IMG/VR virus record: IMGVR_UViG_3300042525_000303
Location: 1 to 38,749 of that record
Length of the DNA stretch: 38,749 nt
Direction: 5' to 3' (one strand)
Source of the DNA: a virus
Shown in pieces: positions 16,193 through 24,074 of the stretch (within the stretch, counting starts at the first letter, position 1; each line of letters begins with the position of its first letter). The notes under the pieces are model-generated. The model was not told the DNA's origin and ran no database searches. It saw only the letters and a list, made by a program, of their open reading frames with translations. A program made the position numbers and the translations under genes.

Positions 16193-16758
16193 CGATCGTT
16201 CAAATCGGATGCAACAATGGGAAAGATCACATCCTAGATTTTTGCCAAAAGAATAGGGACGGCATCAAGGCGATACATCTTGTAGAGCCAAACCCGGAGG
16301 CACTTGAGGACTGTAAGCAGACCTATTCAGATTTCAAGCAAGCCAGATTCCACAACTTTGCGATTGTACCAAATGATGCTGGCTATGTTGATTTGCACAT
16401 TCCAAGCTCAAAAGCACTCAACGCTCACGCTTCAACATTAAAAAATCACTTAATAGACCACGGCCATATAAGTTTTGATACAATCAATGTGCCATCCATA
16501 AGTCTTGCTGGTTTCCTTGATTCAAATAAAATTGAGGAGTGCGACAGACTTTATGTCGACACGGAGGGCTTGGATTGTGAGATCATACTTAATTTTGATA
16601 TTGCAAAACACAATATAAGAAGAATCGAATTTGAGACTCTGCATTCTGATGGATTTCTAGCAAAGGGACAAAACTATAACTCTTGCATTGAGAAACTAAA
16701 AGCCCTTGGCTACAAGGCAACAGAGGCTGGCGAATACAACGAGGCATACGAACTATGA
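16189..16758 (+). CDS. FkbM-family methyltransferase
   Basis: I chose the ATG at 16189 because it overlaps the preceding stop (ATGA) and begins right at the fold; earlier in-frame Met codons lie inside the upstream gene. The 189-residue product begins TIVQIGCNNGKDHILDFCQ (SAM motif I), continues with HLVEPNPEALEDC (motif II) and has LYVDTEGLDCEIILNF, the D-x-E-G signature of FkbM enzymes. FkbM proteins O-methylate sugars or polyketides. Next to glycosyltransferases, the likely substrate is a glycan hydroxyl group. Confidence 0.8.
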   Translation: MTIVQIGCNNGKDHILDFCQKNRDGIKAIHLVEPNPEALEDCKQTYSDFKQARFHNFAIVPNDAGYVDLHIPSSKALNAHASTLKNHLIDHGHISFDTINVPSISLAGFLDSNKIEECDRLYVDTEGLDCEIILNFDIAKHNIRRIEFETLHSDGFLAKGQNYNSCIEKLKALGYKATEAGEYNEAYEL

Positions 16759-17294
16759 ACCATATTACAGCAGACTTTGAAGAGGATTGGTTTAACTCTC
16801 CTAATGTCTATAAAATGCTTGTGGAGAATTGCAGGGACGATGGGAAGATTGTCGAGCTTGGGGCGTGGAAGGGCAGAAGCTCGGCATTCCTTGTGGTTGA
16901 GGCATATAATAAAAGCCCGAAGATTGAGATTCATATTGTTGATACTTGGGGCGGGAATCCCCTTGATGGCTCGCAAGACAAATCGACTGACCCATATAAT
17001 AAATTTATTTCTAATATGTCTCTCCTTTGCAGACCTTACCAAGCCCACAGAATGACAACAAACGAGGCGGCAGGGCTTTTTGAGGACGAGTCTTTAGACG
17101 CAGTTTTTATAGATGCAGACCATTCCTATGAGGCCGTAAAGTTAGACATTCAAAATTGGATGCCGAAAGTGCGTAAGGGCGGGATATTGGCTGGGCACGA
17201 TTATACTTCTGCTTGGCCGGGAGTCATAAGGGCAGTTGATGAGATATTCCCAGAGGCTCAAAAAATAGACTATTGCTGGCTAAAACAATGCTAA
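16755..17294 (+). CDS. Class I methyltransferase (Methyltransf_24-like)
   Basis: This 179-residue protein has KIVELGAWKGRSSAFLV (SAM motif I), IEIHIVDTWGG (motif II), DAVFIDADHSYEAVKLDI (motif IV plus the D-x-D-H-x-Y phrase) and GGILAGHDYT (motif VI region). These are hallmarks of the Methyltransf_24 family, which often methylates sugars or catechol-like groups and sits in polysaccharide gene clusters. It overlaps its neighbours by four and seven bases, so it is translated together with the FkbM enzyme and the next glycosyltransferase. Confidence 0.85.
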   Translation: MNHITADFEEDWFNSPNVYKMLVENCRDDGKIVELGAWKGRSSAFLVVEAYNKSPKIEIHIVDTWGGNPLDGSQDKSTDPYNKFISNMSLLCRPYQAHRMTTNEAAGLFEDESLDAVFIDADHSYEAVKLDIQNWMPKVRKGGILAGHDYTSAWPGVIRAVDEIFPEAQKIDYCWLKQC

Positions 17295-18055
17295 CCATCT
17301 TTACCATCGTCCTCAACGGAATGCCCTTTATCGAGAGGCATCTTGCAGAGTTTCAAAAGCTCAAGATTCCTTGGAGGTGGAGAATTGTAGAAGGGGTTAG
17401 TGAGCCAGTTGGATGCACCCGATGGTGCAAGCAAGTTCCCGACAAATGGCACAAGGATTTCAAGAGCATAGACGGAACGCACGAATATCTGAATAGCATC
17501 CAAGGTGGGAATGTGGTTGTTCATTCTCAAGGCAAACCATTTAACGGAAAGCTAGAAATGATTCAGCAAGCCTTGTTTGGTGTAGATGATGGGGTTGTGA
17601 TGGAGGTGGACGCTGACGAGATGTGGAGAGCAGAACAGATTGAGGGGATTTACGAATGCCTCAAAGGGGCAGAGGATGGGGCAACGATGCAGTTCCATTG
17701 TAACTTCTTTGTGGGAGAAAATAAGCGAGTGGTTACAAGAGAGGGTTTAGGCTCGAACTGGTACGAATGGATGAGGGCTTGGAAGTGGGGAAAGAATGTT
17801 TGCTTCACAAGCCACGAACCGCCTCGCCTAAACATCCAGTCTCGCCTAGTTCCAAGGGGAGTGACTGAAACTTGGGGGCTAGTGTTTAATCACTATGCCT
17901 ACGCAATTCAAAAGCAAGTTGAGTTTAAGGAAGATTTCTATGGCTACAAAGGGCTAGTTGATGGGTGGAGGGAATTGCAAAAGACAATCGGCCCAGTTCG
18001 ATTAAGCGAATACTTCCCACACCTACACGATAAGAGCGTAGCCGATGACTGCTAA
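17288..18055 (+). CDS. GT-A-type glycosyltransferase
   Basis: I placed the start at the ATG at 17288, seven bases inside the previous gene, because the protein then begins with the fold's first strand (MLTIFTIVLNGMPFIERHLA). An upstream ATG adds only five residues. D108-A-D110 in VVMEVDADEMW is the nucleotide-sugar/metal motif. The C-terminal part is Trp/Tyr-rich with many aromatic residues (WYEWMRAWKWGKNV). The 255-residue length suits a single-domain family 2-like transferase. The sugar and acceptor are unknown. Confidence 0.75.
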   Translation: MLTIFTIVLNGMPFIERHLAEFQKLKIPWRWRIVEGVSEPVGCTRWCKQVPDKWHKDFKSIDGTHEYLNSIQGGNVVVHSQGKPFNGKLEMIQQALFGVDDGVVMEVDADEMWRAEQIEGIYECLKGAEDGATMQFHCNFFVGENKRVVTREGLGSNWYEWMRAWKWGKNVCFTSHEPPRLNIQSRLVPRGVTETWGLVFNHYAYAIQKQVEFKEDFYGYKGLVDGWRELQKTIGPVRLSEYFPHLHDKSVADDC

Positions 18056-18716
18056 AACAATCAAATACTCACAGAGGCTAGGAGACATCATCCGTTGCCT
18101 CCCAGCTTGCAAATATCTAGCCGACCAAGGCCACGAGGTGTTCTTTGATTGCTTGCCACAGTATCACGGCATCTTCGAGATGGTTTCCTATGTAAAGGTT
18201 GGGAACAAGGGCGATGTGATAGACCTTGAGATTTGGCCTAACAAATACCAGCAATATCGTTTTTCAAATAAGACTTGGACAGAGTTTGTGTATGCACACC
18301 CAGAGATTAACAAGGCAGACCCAAAGGATATTCTATTCGACAAGCTGGACGATGCCCCAGCCAAGGGATTACCAGAAGCCTATAATATGGTTGCCCCCTT
18401 TGGGATAAGCCAAGGGCACAAGAGAGACCCTCTACAAATCATAGTTGAGGCAAGGAAGAAGTGCGGTGGAGATAATTTCTTTGTCCTATGCCAAGGCGGT
18501 ACGGAGATTAAGGGATTACAAACTTACACAGCCCCAAGCATCCCAGAATTGGCTAGGGCAATAAGAGGGGCTAATGAGTTTTGGTCAATAGATAGCGGGC
18601 AAATGGCAATCGCCGCTGGGGTTAGGAAAGAAAGTAAGGTTGTGTATTTCCCGCAAACAGTCCAGCCATTCGATAAGGACAATATCTTTATTTGGGATAG
18701 CGTAGAGATAAATTGA
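18045..18716 (+). CDS. GT-B/heptosyltransferase-like glycosyltransferase (GT9-like), short
   Basis: This 223-residue protein starts with KYSQRLGDIIRCLPACKYLA, the loop-helix that resembles the G-D-x-x-x-x-x-P motif of family 9 transferases. It ends with FFVLCQGGTEIKG, ELARAIRGANEFWSIDSGQM and AIAAGVRKESKVVYF, the C-terminal donor-binding half with the S-G-x-M/A-x-x-A phrase. Full GT9 enzymes are about 320-350 aa, so this is a compact version. It closes the cargo block. Its stop codon lies inside the right-hand AATTGACAT repeat. Confidence 0.6.
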   Translation: MTAKTIKYSQRLGDIIRCLPACKYLADQGHEVFFDCLPQYHGIFEMVSYVKVGNKGDVIDLEIWPNKYQQYRFSNKTWTEFVYAHPEINKADPKDILFDKLDDAPAKGLPEAYNMVAPFGISQGHKRDPLQIIVEARKKCGGDNFFVLCQGGTEIKGLQTYTAPSIPELARAIRGANEFWSIDSGQMAIAAGVRKESKVVYFPQTVQPFDKDNIFIWDSVEIN

Positions 18717-18719
18717 CAT
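18711..18719 (+). repeat. Right copy of 9-bp direct repeat AATTGACAT flanking the cargo block
   Basis: This is identical to 13681-13689 and covers the stop codon of the last cargo gene. It lies about 20 bases before the ATG of the next structural gene. Confidence 0.45.
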
Positions 18720-18732
18720 AAGGGGTGGGTTT

Positions 18733-19053
18733 ATGGCGGGGACAATCGATACCACCTATTTCTCAACCGATCTTACAAATATGATCGGCGACCTATATAC
18801 AGTTGTCACCGGGCTTGGTTCTTCTGCTGTATCTGCCTCCATTACTGACTTAACGATTGCACAAGAGCTGGATGTGGGTGGAGAGATTTTAAGGGTTACG
18901 CAAAGTATGGTTGTGCCATCATCAGCTATTTCCTCGCCAGTAACTATCGGGGCTTATATAACAGTAGGGACGGCAGAGAGGATGATTGCTGGATACCAAC
19001 AAAGTGCAGACGGCGTTAGCTACACAATCGATATAGCTGACCCAACGACCTAA
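18733..19053 (+). CDS. Hypothetical protein, possible head-tail joining protein
   Basis: This 106-residue, Ser/Thr-rich and beta-rich protein follows the cargo block and precedes the tail-terminator-like pair. That is where lambda-type phages encode the FII/Z connector proteins. The segment ELDVGGEILRVTQSMVVPSS and the following VTIGAYITVGTAERMIAGY read as alternating strands, similar in style to small beta-barrel connectors. No family match is claimed; the role rests on gene order. GGGGTGGG upstream is not a standard ribosome site. Confidence 0.45.
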   Translation: MAGTIDTTYFSTDLTNMIGDLYTVVTGLGSSAVSASITDLTIAQELDVGGEILRVTQSMVVPSSAISSPVTIGAYITVGTAERMIAGYQQSADGVSYTIDIADPTT

Positions 19054-19463
19054 TGATCTCAATCGAGCGTCAGATTGAGAATGGGCTGGCAACAGCCTTG
19101 GCTGGTATTTCTGGCGTTAATATCTACAAAAGCGATACCGAAGGCCAACGACTGCTACCCAACCTAGTAATTCAAGCCTCTATTGGGTCGGAGGAAGTTA
19201 TCCCCTATTCTGGCGTATTCCGTTGCCCTGCCACAATCACCTACGCAACTAGGGCAGACACAACGACAAGATCAACTTTCGATGCCAAGTTTCAAGAGAT
19301 TCTGCAAGTGATGTATCAAGAGCCTAATCTAGCTAGTGCTCTAACCACGGCCACGCTCAAGGTGTTTTTGGCTAATGTGACATCAGAATCGCCAGACATT
19401 AGGGCAGAGAATAGGACTTGGGCAAAAACCATGTCCATAGACATTTCCTGCACAAGCATATGA
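19053..19463 (+). CDS. Tail-terminator/tail-completion-like protein, copy 1
   Basis: This 136-residue protein is predicted alpha/beta. An N-terminal helix (IERQIENGLATALAGI) is followed by strands with LVIQASIGSEEVIPYSG and a final KTMSIDISCTS strand. Size and location (after connector, before tube) fit tail terminators such as lambda gpU or gpZ-type completion proteins. It is clearly homologous to the next gene (see findings). The start overlaps the previous stop (TAATG) and the end overlaps the next ATG. Confidence 0.6.
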   Translation: MISIERQIENGLATALAGISGVNIYKSDTEGQRLLPNLVIQASIGSEEVIPYSGVFRCPATITYATRADTTTRSTFDAKFQEILQVMYQEPNLASALTTATLKVFLANVTSESPDIRAENRTWAKTMSIDISCTSI

Positions 19464-19948
19464 TTAGCCCCCAGTTCAAGATAGAAGATGCCTTGGCGAG
19501 CCTATTAACGCCAATTTCGGGGCTTAATGTGTGTATAGCGAATAGAAGGGGGTTAAGGCTATTCCCATACGCAACGATTAAGGCTTCTATCGGAAGCCAG
19601 CAAATCATCCCCTACTCTGGTGTATTTGAGATTAGCGTAGAACTAAACTATTCAGATTCTGCCACACGGACTACCCAAGCCATATTTGATGACAATTATT
19701 ACAGCATCTTTTCGACACTATATAGCAACAACAACACATTGAAGGAAAAAGTCCAAGATAAAGTAACTGATTTGAAGATATTTATGGGCAGAATCACAAG
19801 TCAAGCCCCAACGATACGAGCCGATAAAAGGGCTTGGCAGAGGGGGCTTACTCTTTCATTTATAGTAACCCCAGACCCAACGGCTGATGGAACGAGAAAT
19901 TATGACTTCTCGGACTTCTTAAATAGCTTCTATCTCGGCACGATTTAA
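19460..19948 (+). CDS. Tail-terminator/tail-completion-like protein, copy 2 (tandem paralogue)
   Basis: I chose the ATG at 19460 because it overlaps the previous stop as ATGA; an upstream in-frame ATG would add 14 residues that only overlay the upstream gene. The 162-residue protein follows the same plan as its neighbour: helix, then TIKASIGSQQIIPYSGVF, then a middle helix pair and a closing strand region (RADKRAWQRGLTLSFIV). It has about 25 extra C-terminal residues. ASIGS, IIPYSGVF and IRA(D/E) are shared at equivalent positions. The two may form a heteromeric ring, or one may have a new role. Confidence 0.6.
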   Translation: MISPQFKIEDALASLLTPISGLNVCIANRRGLRLFPYATIKASIGSQQIIPYSGVFEISVELNYSDSATRTTQAIFDDNYYSIFSTLYSNNNTLKEKVQDKVTDLKIFMGRITSQAPTIRADKRAWQRGLTLSFIVTPDPTADGTRNYDFSDFLNSFYLGTI

Positions 19949-19963
19949 CAAGGAGATTGAAAT

Positions 19964-21454
19964 ATGGCACTATCCATTTTAGACGGCAACCAGTCAGCAA
20001 CCACGCTTTCCACCATTGTAACGAGTGGGCAACACATTACCGCCCATACGGTTGTTAGCCTTGGGACGCAAGCCGTTGCAGATATTACAACCGCAATTAG
20101 CGGGAGTACGGTATGTGTTGGCAATCTTGGCCTCTTGCAATCTACTGTTGCAACAGAGGGGCTTACTGCGTCTGGTGCTTTTATTAAAATTGGTGGGCAT
20201 GCTGGTACATCTACAACTGGTAATATAGCTCACGTTTCCGCAATCGGAGCTTTGCGGGTGGACGGTTCATCCTTTACACAGCCAGTTTCGATTGCGTCAG
20301 TCACAATCGGGAACACAGTTACAATTGCTGGAACAGTCACAGCCAACCCAACTGGAACACAGACGATTGCTGGAACGGTGACGGCGAATGTTTTTGGTAA
20401 AAATGTAAATAGTTCTACTCTTCAACAGATACCAATTATTGGCTATGATGAAGATATAACAGCCGCTAGTGATCAAATTGTAGTGCCAGTTCAGATATCA
20501 AATAACGATGGGACTATTGGCTCTGCTAACCCTCTCCCCATCTCTGGCACGGTGTCCCTAGGAATACAGCAATCGGATGATGCTGATGCAAATATCAAAT
20601 TCATCCCGATAGGATACGCTACAGTTGATGGCGGTGGCCAGTTAGACCAATGGACAGCCGTTGATCCATTAAGCCCGCTACCAGTTTATTTCCCATCAAA
20701 TAATCCTCTCCCCGCTGGCACAAACCGCATCGGTGTGGTGACGATTGGAGCAGGGACAGTCACCATCGGAGCAGGGACGGCACAGATCGGAGTCGTAACA
20801 ATAGGGAATATCCGTCGTTCGACCGATGGAGCTACAACACAACTTACCACAGAGGTTGGAAGCGGATATCTTGAAGTAAGAAGTTATATCGGAGCAGGGA
20901 CGGCACAGATTGGAAGCGTCACCGCATCTATCAGCGGGACGGTTCCCATCAGCATCTCCTCCGTTACGGTCGGCAATTCGGTCACCATCGGCTCGCTCCC
21001 TGCGATTAGTGGGACGGTCACGGCAAATGCTGTATTACCAGATGAACTTATTGAATTGTTTGATGAAAACTCTGCAACTAAATGCGTCTCTATACACATA
21101 AAAGATGATTCCAATAATATAATTGGAATAAATGCAACCCCTCTTACCATCTCTGGCACAGTCACCGCCGCCTCCTTCGCCGTCCAAGGCACGGCAGTAA
21201 CCACATCTAACTTTACCAGCACAACGGCCTCTACCGTGCTGGCTGGTTACAATGCGACAAGGGAAGTACTAACGATTTTTAACGAGGGAGCTGGCAACCT
21301 TCATATTTGTGCTGGGGCAACTTGCACCACTATTGCCTATCAAGTGCGACTATCTGCGGGCGATTACTACGAAGTGCCAAATCATCAAACCAGTCTCACG
21401 CACTCTGCTGTATTCGCCACGGCTGGAACGGCACGAATTTGCCAAGTTAGCTAG
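19964..21454 (+). CDS. Repeat-rich beta-structured protein, probable virion fibre/decoration protein
   Basis: This 496-residue protein is made of short Gly/Thr/Val repeats (for example TIAGTVTAN, VTIGAGTVTIGAGT, TISGTVTA). The pattern suggests a beta-helix or beta-solenoid fibre shaft. The C-terminal 90 residues are non-repetitive (LTIFNEGAGNLHICAGATCT and ARICQVS) and may form a tip or lectin-like domain. The gene lies inside the connector-tail region. It is probably a surface or tail fibre; the receptor is unknown. DNA repeats such as CGGAGCAGGGACGGCACAGA recur within the gene. Confidence 0.6.
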   Translation: MALSILDGNQSATTLSTIVTSGQHITAHTVVSLGTQAVADITTAISGSTVCVGNLGLLQSTVATEGLTASGAFIKIGGHAGTSTTGNIAHVSAIGALRVDGSSFTQPVSIASVTIGNTVTIAGTVTANPTGTQTIAGTVTANVFGKNVNSSTLQQIPIIGYDEDITAASDQIVVPVQISNNDGTIGSANPLPISGTVSLGIQQSDDADANIKFIPIGYATVDGGGQLDQWTAVDPLSPLPVYFPSNNPLPAGTNRIGVVTIGAGTVTIGAGTAQIGVVTIGNIRRSTDGATTQLTTEVGSGYLEVRSYIGAGTAQIGSVTASISGTVPISISSVTVGNSVTIGSLPAISGTVTANAVLPDELIELFDENSATKCVSIHIKDDSNNIIGINATPLTISGTVTAASFAVQGTAVTTSNFTSTTASTVLAGYNATREVLTIFNEGAGNLHICAGATCTTIAYQVRLSAGDYYEVPNHQTSLTHSAVFATAGTARICQVS

Positions 21455-21463
21455 GAGTAGGCG

Positions 21464-22396
21464 ATGCCTCTTACTAAAGCCACCCTTCAATCTACTGGGC
21501 CTTTTGGTAATCCAGATCAGATTGGATACATCAACCCATCCTTCTACGATGGGACTGGATCACTATGTATTTTGCCAGTAACAAACTCACGATTTGATGC
21601 GACTGGAACTGTTGGGTTTGGTGTTAGGGCAATCTTTTTTTATAGATTTTTCATATCAAAACCCACAACTATTAGCGGAGTTTCACTAGCATTCACGGCA
21701 AACACAGCAACCACAAAAACCATTACATCAATTACGGAAAGTAGTGGTACTGCCACCGCTACCTCAACGGCTCACGGCTTTGTGGCTGGCGATAGAATAA
21801 GAATTGCTGGTGCTACGCCATCAATCTATAATGGGACAAAGGTAATTCTAACTGCCCCAACAGCAGATACGTTTACTTTTGCGGTTACGGCTGGGACTGG
21901 TTCTGCATCTGGAACAATTACGGCAAGAGAGTTTGTTGGTTGTTCAATTTATGATTACGACGCAAGCAATCTTCTTCCAAAAAATAAATTAATTGATTGT
22001 GCCATATTGCCATCAACTTCAAATGTAATTACAAACTTTGATTCAAACATAACTCTACCCACAGGAATGTGTTGGGTTGGGTTTGGATGTTCAAGAAACT
22101 CTAATAACAATACTTTTGCAACTATTGTGCAGGGCGATAACAGCACATCAATGGTTAACAGTCTTTTATTTGGAGAAAAAACTGGGTCTTTTTCACAATT
22201 TCGCGGTGGGGTTGGGGTTTTTGCTTATGACAATGTTGTAAACCCATCGCTATCTAATGGAAATTCTGGCCACGCTCCATCGCTAACTGCTGGTCTTCCA
22301 GCAAATCAATCGGCAGTAGTCGGAATTGCGTCTAATGCATCAGCAGGAAGCGATTGGCGATGTAAGGTTCCATTCCTCGGTCTTGTGGTAGCTTAA
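21464..22396 (+). CDS. Probable virion surface/fibre protein
   Basis: This 310-residue beta-rich protein has an aromatic N-terminal part (FGVRAIFFYRFFISKP). An inserted Ser/Thr-rich module (residues about 75-150, TSTAHGFVAGDRIRIAG, then FTFAVTAGTGSASGTI) resembles the short beta-barrel or Ig-like module seen in many phage tail and baseplate proteins. The C-terminal third is Gly/Asn/Ser-rich. It follows the repeat protein by nine bases and is followed with no gap by a small lipoprotein gene, suggesting a shared transcript. Receptor binding is possible. Confidence 0.5.
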   Translation: MPLTKATLQSTGPFGNPDQIGYINPSFYDGTGSLCILPVTNSRFDATGTVGFGVRAIFFYRFFISKPTTISGVSLAFTANTATTKTITSITESSGTATATSTAHGFVAGDRIRIAGATPSIYNGTKVILTAPTADTFTFAVTAGTGSASGTITAREFVGCSIYDYDASNLLPKNKLIDCAILPSTSNVITNFDSNITLPTGMCWVGFGCSRNSNNNTFATIVQGDNSTSMVNSLLFGEKTGSFSQFRGGVGVFAYDNVVNPSLSNGNSGHAPSLTAGLPANQSAVVGIASNASAGSDWRCKVPFLGLVVA

Positions 22397-22528
22397 ATGC
22401 CCCTCCTCCTCCTAACTCTTTTACTCTGCTCCTGCTCGCCGAAGCCAGTAGATCATAACAACGCCCTGCCACGGTACAGCGATATGTCTGCCGCCGAGGA
22501 CGCTATGAACGCAGGGAAGGCGAAATGA
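22397..22528 (+). CDS. Small lipoprotein, 43 aa
   Basis: This frame is too short for standard gene callers. MPLLLLLTLLLCSCSPKP has a hydrophobic signal core followed by LCSC, which can serve as a lipobox (Cys13 lipidated). The remaining 30 residues are short, charged and Ala-rich. The ATG directly follows the TAA of the previous gene. Small lipoproteins of this kind act as outer-membrane spanin subunits (Rz1-like) or superinfection-exclusion factors. The following genes encode an unknown 51-residue protein and an XhlA-like membrane protein. Confidence 0.55.
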   Translation: MPLLLLTLLLCSCSPKPVDHNNALPRYSDMSAAEDAMNAGKAK

Positions 22529-22684
22529 ATGAGTGCCACGGATGATAAGGATGCCCCTAGCTGGCGGGACTTTATGGCAAGCCTCAAGTTCTTGGAGGCC
22601 GAGGGCTACATAGAGATATTCTATAACGACAAGGGCGAGCAAATGGTAAGGATTGCCCCCGGTGCAGAGAAAGCAAGGCTATGA
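22529..22684 (+). CDS. Hypothetical small protein, 51 aa
   Basis: The frame runs from ATG at 22529 to a TGA that overlaps the next ATG (ATGA). The product has a helical first half (SWRDFMASLKFLEAEGYIEI) and a short beta C-terminus (GEQMVRIAPGAEKARL). The plan resembles a half winged helix: a helix, then a wing ending in a short helix. No family is recognised. Tight packing between the lipoprotein and the XhlA-like gene supports its being expressed. Confidence 0.5.
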   Translation: MSATDDKDAPSWRDFMASLKFLEAEGYIEIFYNDKGEQMVRIAPGAEKARL

Positions 22685-22935
22685 GTGCAGACCAAGTGGC
22701 TGACTTGCGAGAGAGATTGGCAAGAATCGAAGAGAGGCAGGTCAATCTGATTGCTGTTTTAGAGCGTCACACTAGCGAAATAGCCGAATGGACGGGGAGG
22801 ATGAACGGCAAGGTCGATACCCTAGAAAGGGATGCCCACACAATCAAAACAAAGCTATGGCTAGTTGCTCTAGTGTCGGGGGCGGTATTCTCTACAATCT
22901 GGGAACTCATAAAGGTGCGTGTGTTCCCACGATAA
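22681..22935 (+). CDS. XhlA-like membrane protein with coiled coil, holin-associated
   Basis: This 84-residue protein has a long charged helix (residues 1-55, ADLRERLARIEERQVNLIAV) with heptad spacing. One transmembrane segment (LWLVALVSGAVFSTIWELI) and a short basic tail follow. This is the layout of hemolysin XhlA-type proteins, which assist holins in membrane disruption. It forms a group with the upstream lipoprotein and lies inside the tail module rather than in the main lysis cassette at 31409-32458. Confidence 0.65.
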   Translation: MSADQVADLRERLARIEERQVNLIAVLERHTSEIAEWTGRMNGKVDTLERDAHTIKTKLWLVALVSGAVFSTIWELIKVRVFPR

Positions 22936-22956
22936 TTTGACACAAAGGAATATCAA

Positions 22957-23313
22957 ATGGCCGCTACAAGTATAGGACTTTCTACTGTCGCCTTTGGATT
23001 AGCCGCTGAAACTGGCGTTGTTATTCAGAGCTTCTCGCTTACACAGACAGCAGAAACAACGGAAGTCTCAAAGCACAACGGCACTCACTCTGCTGTTGCG
23101 TTTTCTGCTTTCAAAAGGAATGTTAGTCTTTCTGGTAACTGTAGTGGTGCTGTTGCATCCTCTGGAATTGGTGGGACTCTTGCTCTAACTGGCAACACAA
23201 CCGCAGTATCTAGCGGAACTTACTTTGTGACGGATGTTTCTTTCTCGCAAGCCGCAGATGGCTTTAACAGCTTTGACCTATCCGCAACCGCATACGATGG
23301 ATTAAATACATAA
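22957..23313 (+). CDS. Tail-tube-like protein, copy 1
   Basis: This 118-residue Ser/Ala/Gly-rich protein is probably mostly beta-strand. It begins MAATSIGLSTVAFGLAAETG and contains VVIQSFSLTQTAETTEV. The size and position before the tail-assembly chaperone fit a small tail-tube subunit. A second, homologous gene follows immediately. CAAAGGAATATCAA before the ATG holds a modest ribosome site (AAAGGA). TTGACA lies 20 bases upstream of the ATG. Confidence 0.6.
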   Translation: MAATSIGLSTVAFGLAAETGVVIQSFSLTQTAETTEVSKHNGTHSAVAFSAFKRNVSLSGNCSGAVASSGIGGTLALTGNTTAVSSGTYFVTDVSFSQAADGFNSFDLSATAYDGLNT

Positions 23314-23314
23314 T

Positions 23315-23668
23315 ATGGCCGCTACAATCATTGGAAATAGTACAGACCTAGCCTTCGGGATTGCCTCCGCACAGACCGGGATGGTGATTCAATCCATCTC
23401 TTCCTCTGCCTCGGCTGATGCAGTTGAGCTAAAGAATAAGGGTGGCGATGTTACGGCGGTAGTGTTCCGCAACAAGAAAGTCACCTACTCGGTAGAGGGT
23501 GCATACACCACCTTTAGCGGTAGCGTTGGGGCAACGATCACAGTATCCAACGGAAGCAACTATGATCTATCTGGTGCGGCCTATATTACTGAAACCGCCA
23601 GAAACCGTAGTGCAGATAACTTTGAGACAGTGTCCTTCACGGCAGTTCGATACGATGGTATAAGTTAG
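23315..23668 (+). CDS. Tail-tube-like protein, copy 2 (tandem paralogue)
   Basis: This is a 117-residue protein. Its start, MAATIIGNSTDLAFGIASAQ, aligns with copy 1, and both have the V-I-Q-S phrase at about residue 25, a Val/Phe-rich KVTYSVEGAY-like strand and an ending -YDG-. The two genes share the first 13 bases (ATGGCCGCTACAA) and are separated by one base. One may be the main tube subunit and the other a variant for the tube tip or terminus. This rests on position and sequence style. Confidence 0.6.
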   Translation: MAATIIGNSTDLAFGIASAQTGMVIQSISSSASADAVELKNKGGDVTAVVFRNKKVTYSVEGAYTTFSGSVGATITVSNGSNYDLSGAAYITETARNRSADNFETVSFTAVRYDGIS

Positions 23669-23687
23669 TTTTAACCTAGAAATCCTT

Positions 23688-24074
23688 ATGCAAGAAAAAA
23701 TCCTCTATACTCGAAACATCAAGCTCGCCTCAACCCTCGCCACATTTGGCATCCCCTTCAGAGAAAAAGAGCCAATGGCCGTCATTGAGGATGCAGACGA
23801 TAACAATCGCAGAAGCGTTACATTCTTCTTCAGCGACCTTCCTAGTGGTCTTGGGGGCAAGATCGTTGATATGTGGGAAAAGGGCTGGTCGGCAATTACA
23901 AACTACGATGACCCCATAGCCTATTGCAGAGCCGTACTAGAGAACAGAGAGCGTCTATTGGACGCTATGAACAACGCCACCCCCCTAGTTAAAAAGCAGT
24001 TTGGGAAAGCTACTTTGCTTGTTAGCAAGAACGCATCCCCAGAACTACGAAAGAAATTAAGCAAATACCTATGA
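23688..24074 (+). CDS. Hypothetical tail-region protein, 128 aa
   Basis: This alpha/beta protein starts MQEKILYTRNIKLASTLATF and contains SVTFFFSDLPSGLGGKIVDM, then a helical C-terminal half with AYCRAVLENRERLLDAM. It lies between the tube pair and the chaperone, close to where lambda-type phages have additional tube-completion genes. No family is recognised. The ATG directly abuts AAATCCTT with no Shine-Dalgarno. The 3' end overlaps the chaperone ATG. Confidence 0.55.
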   Translation: MQEKILYTRNIKLASTLATFGIPFREKEPMAVIEDADDNNRRSVTFFFSDLPSGLGGKIVDMWEKGWSAITNYDDPIAYCRAVLENRERLLDAMNNATPLVKKQFGKATLLVSKNASPELRKKLSKYL

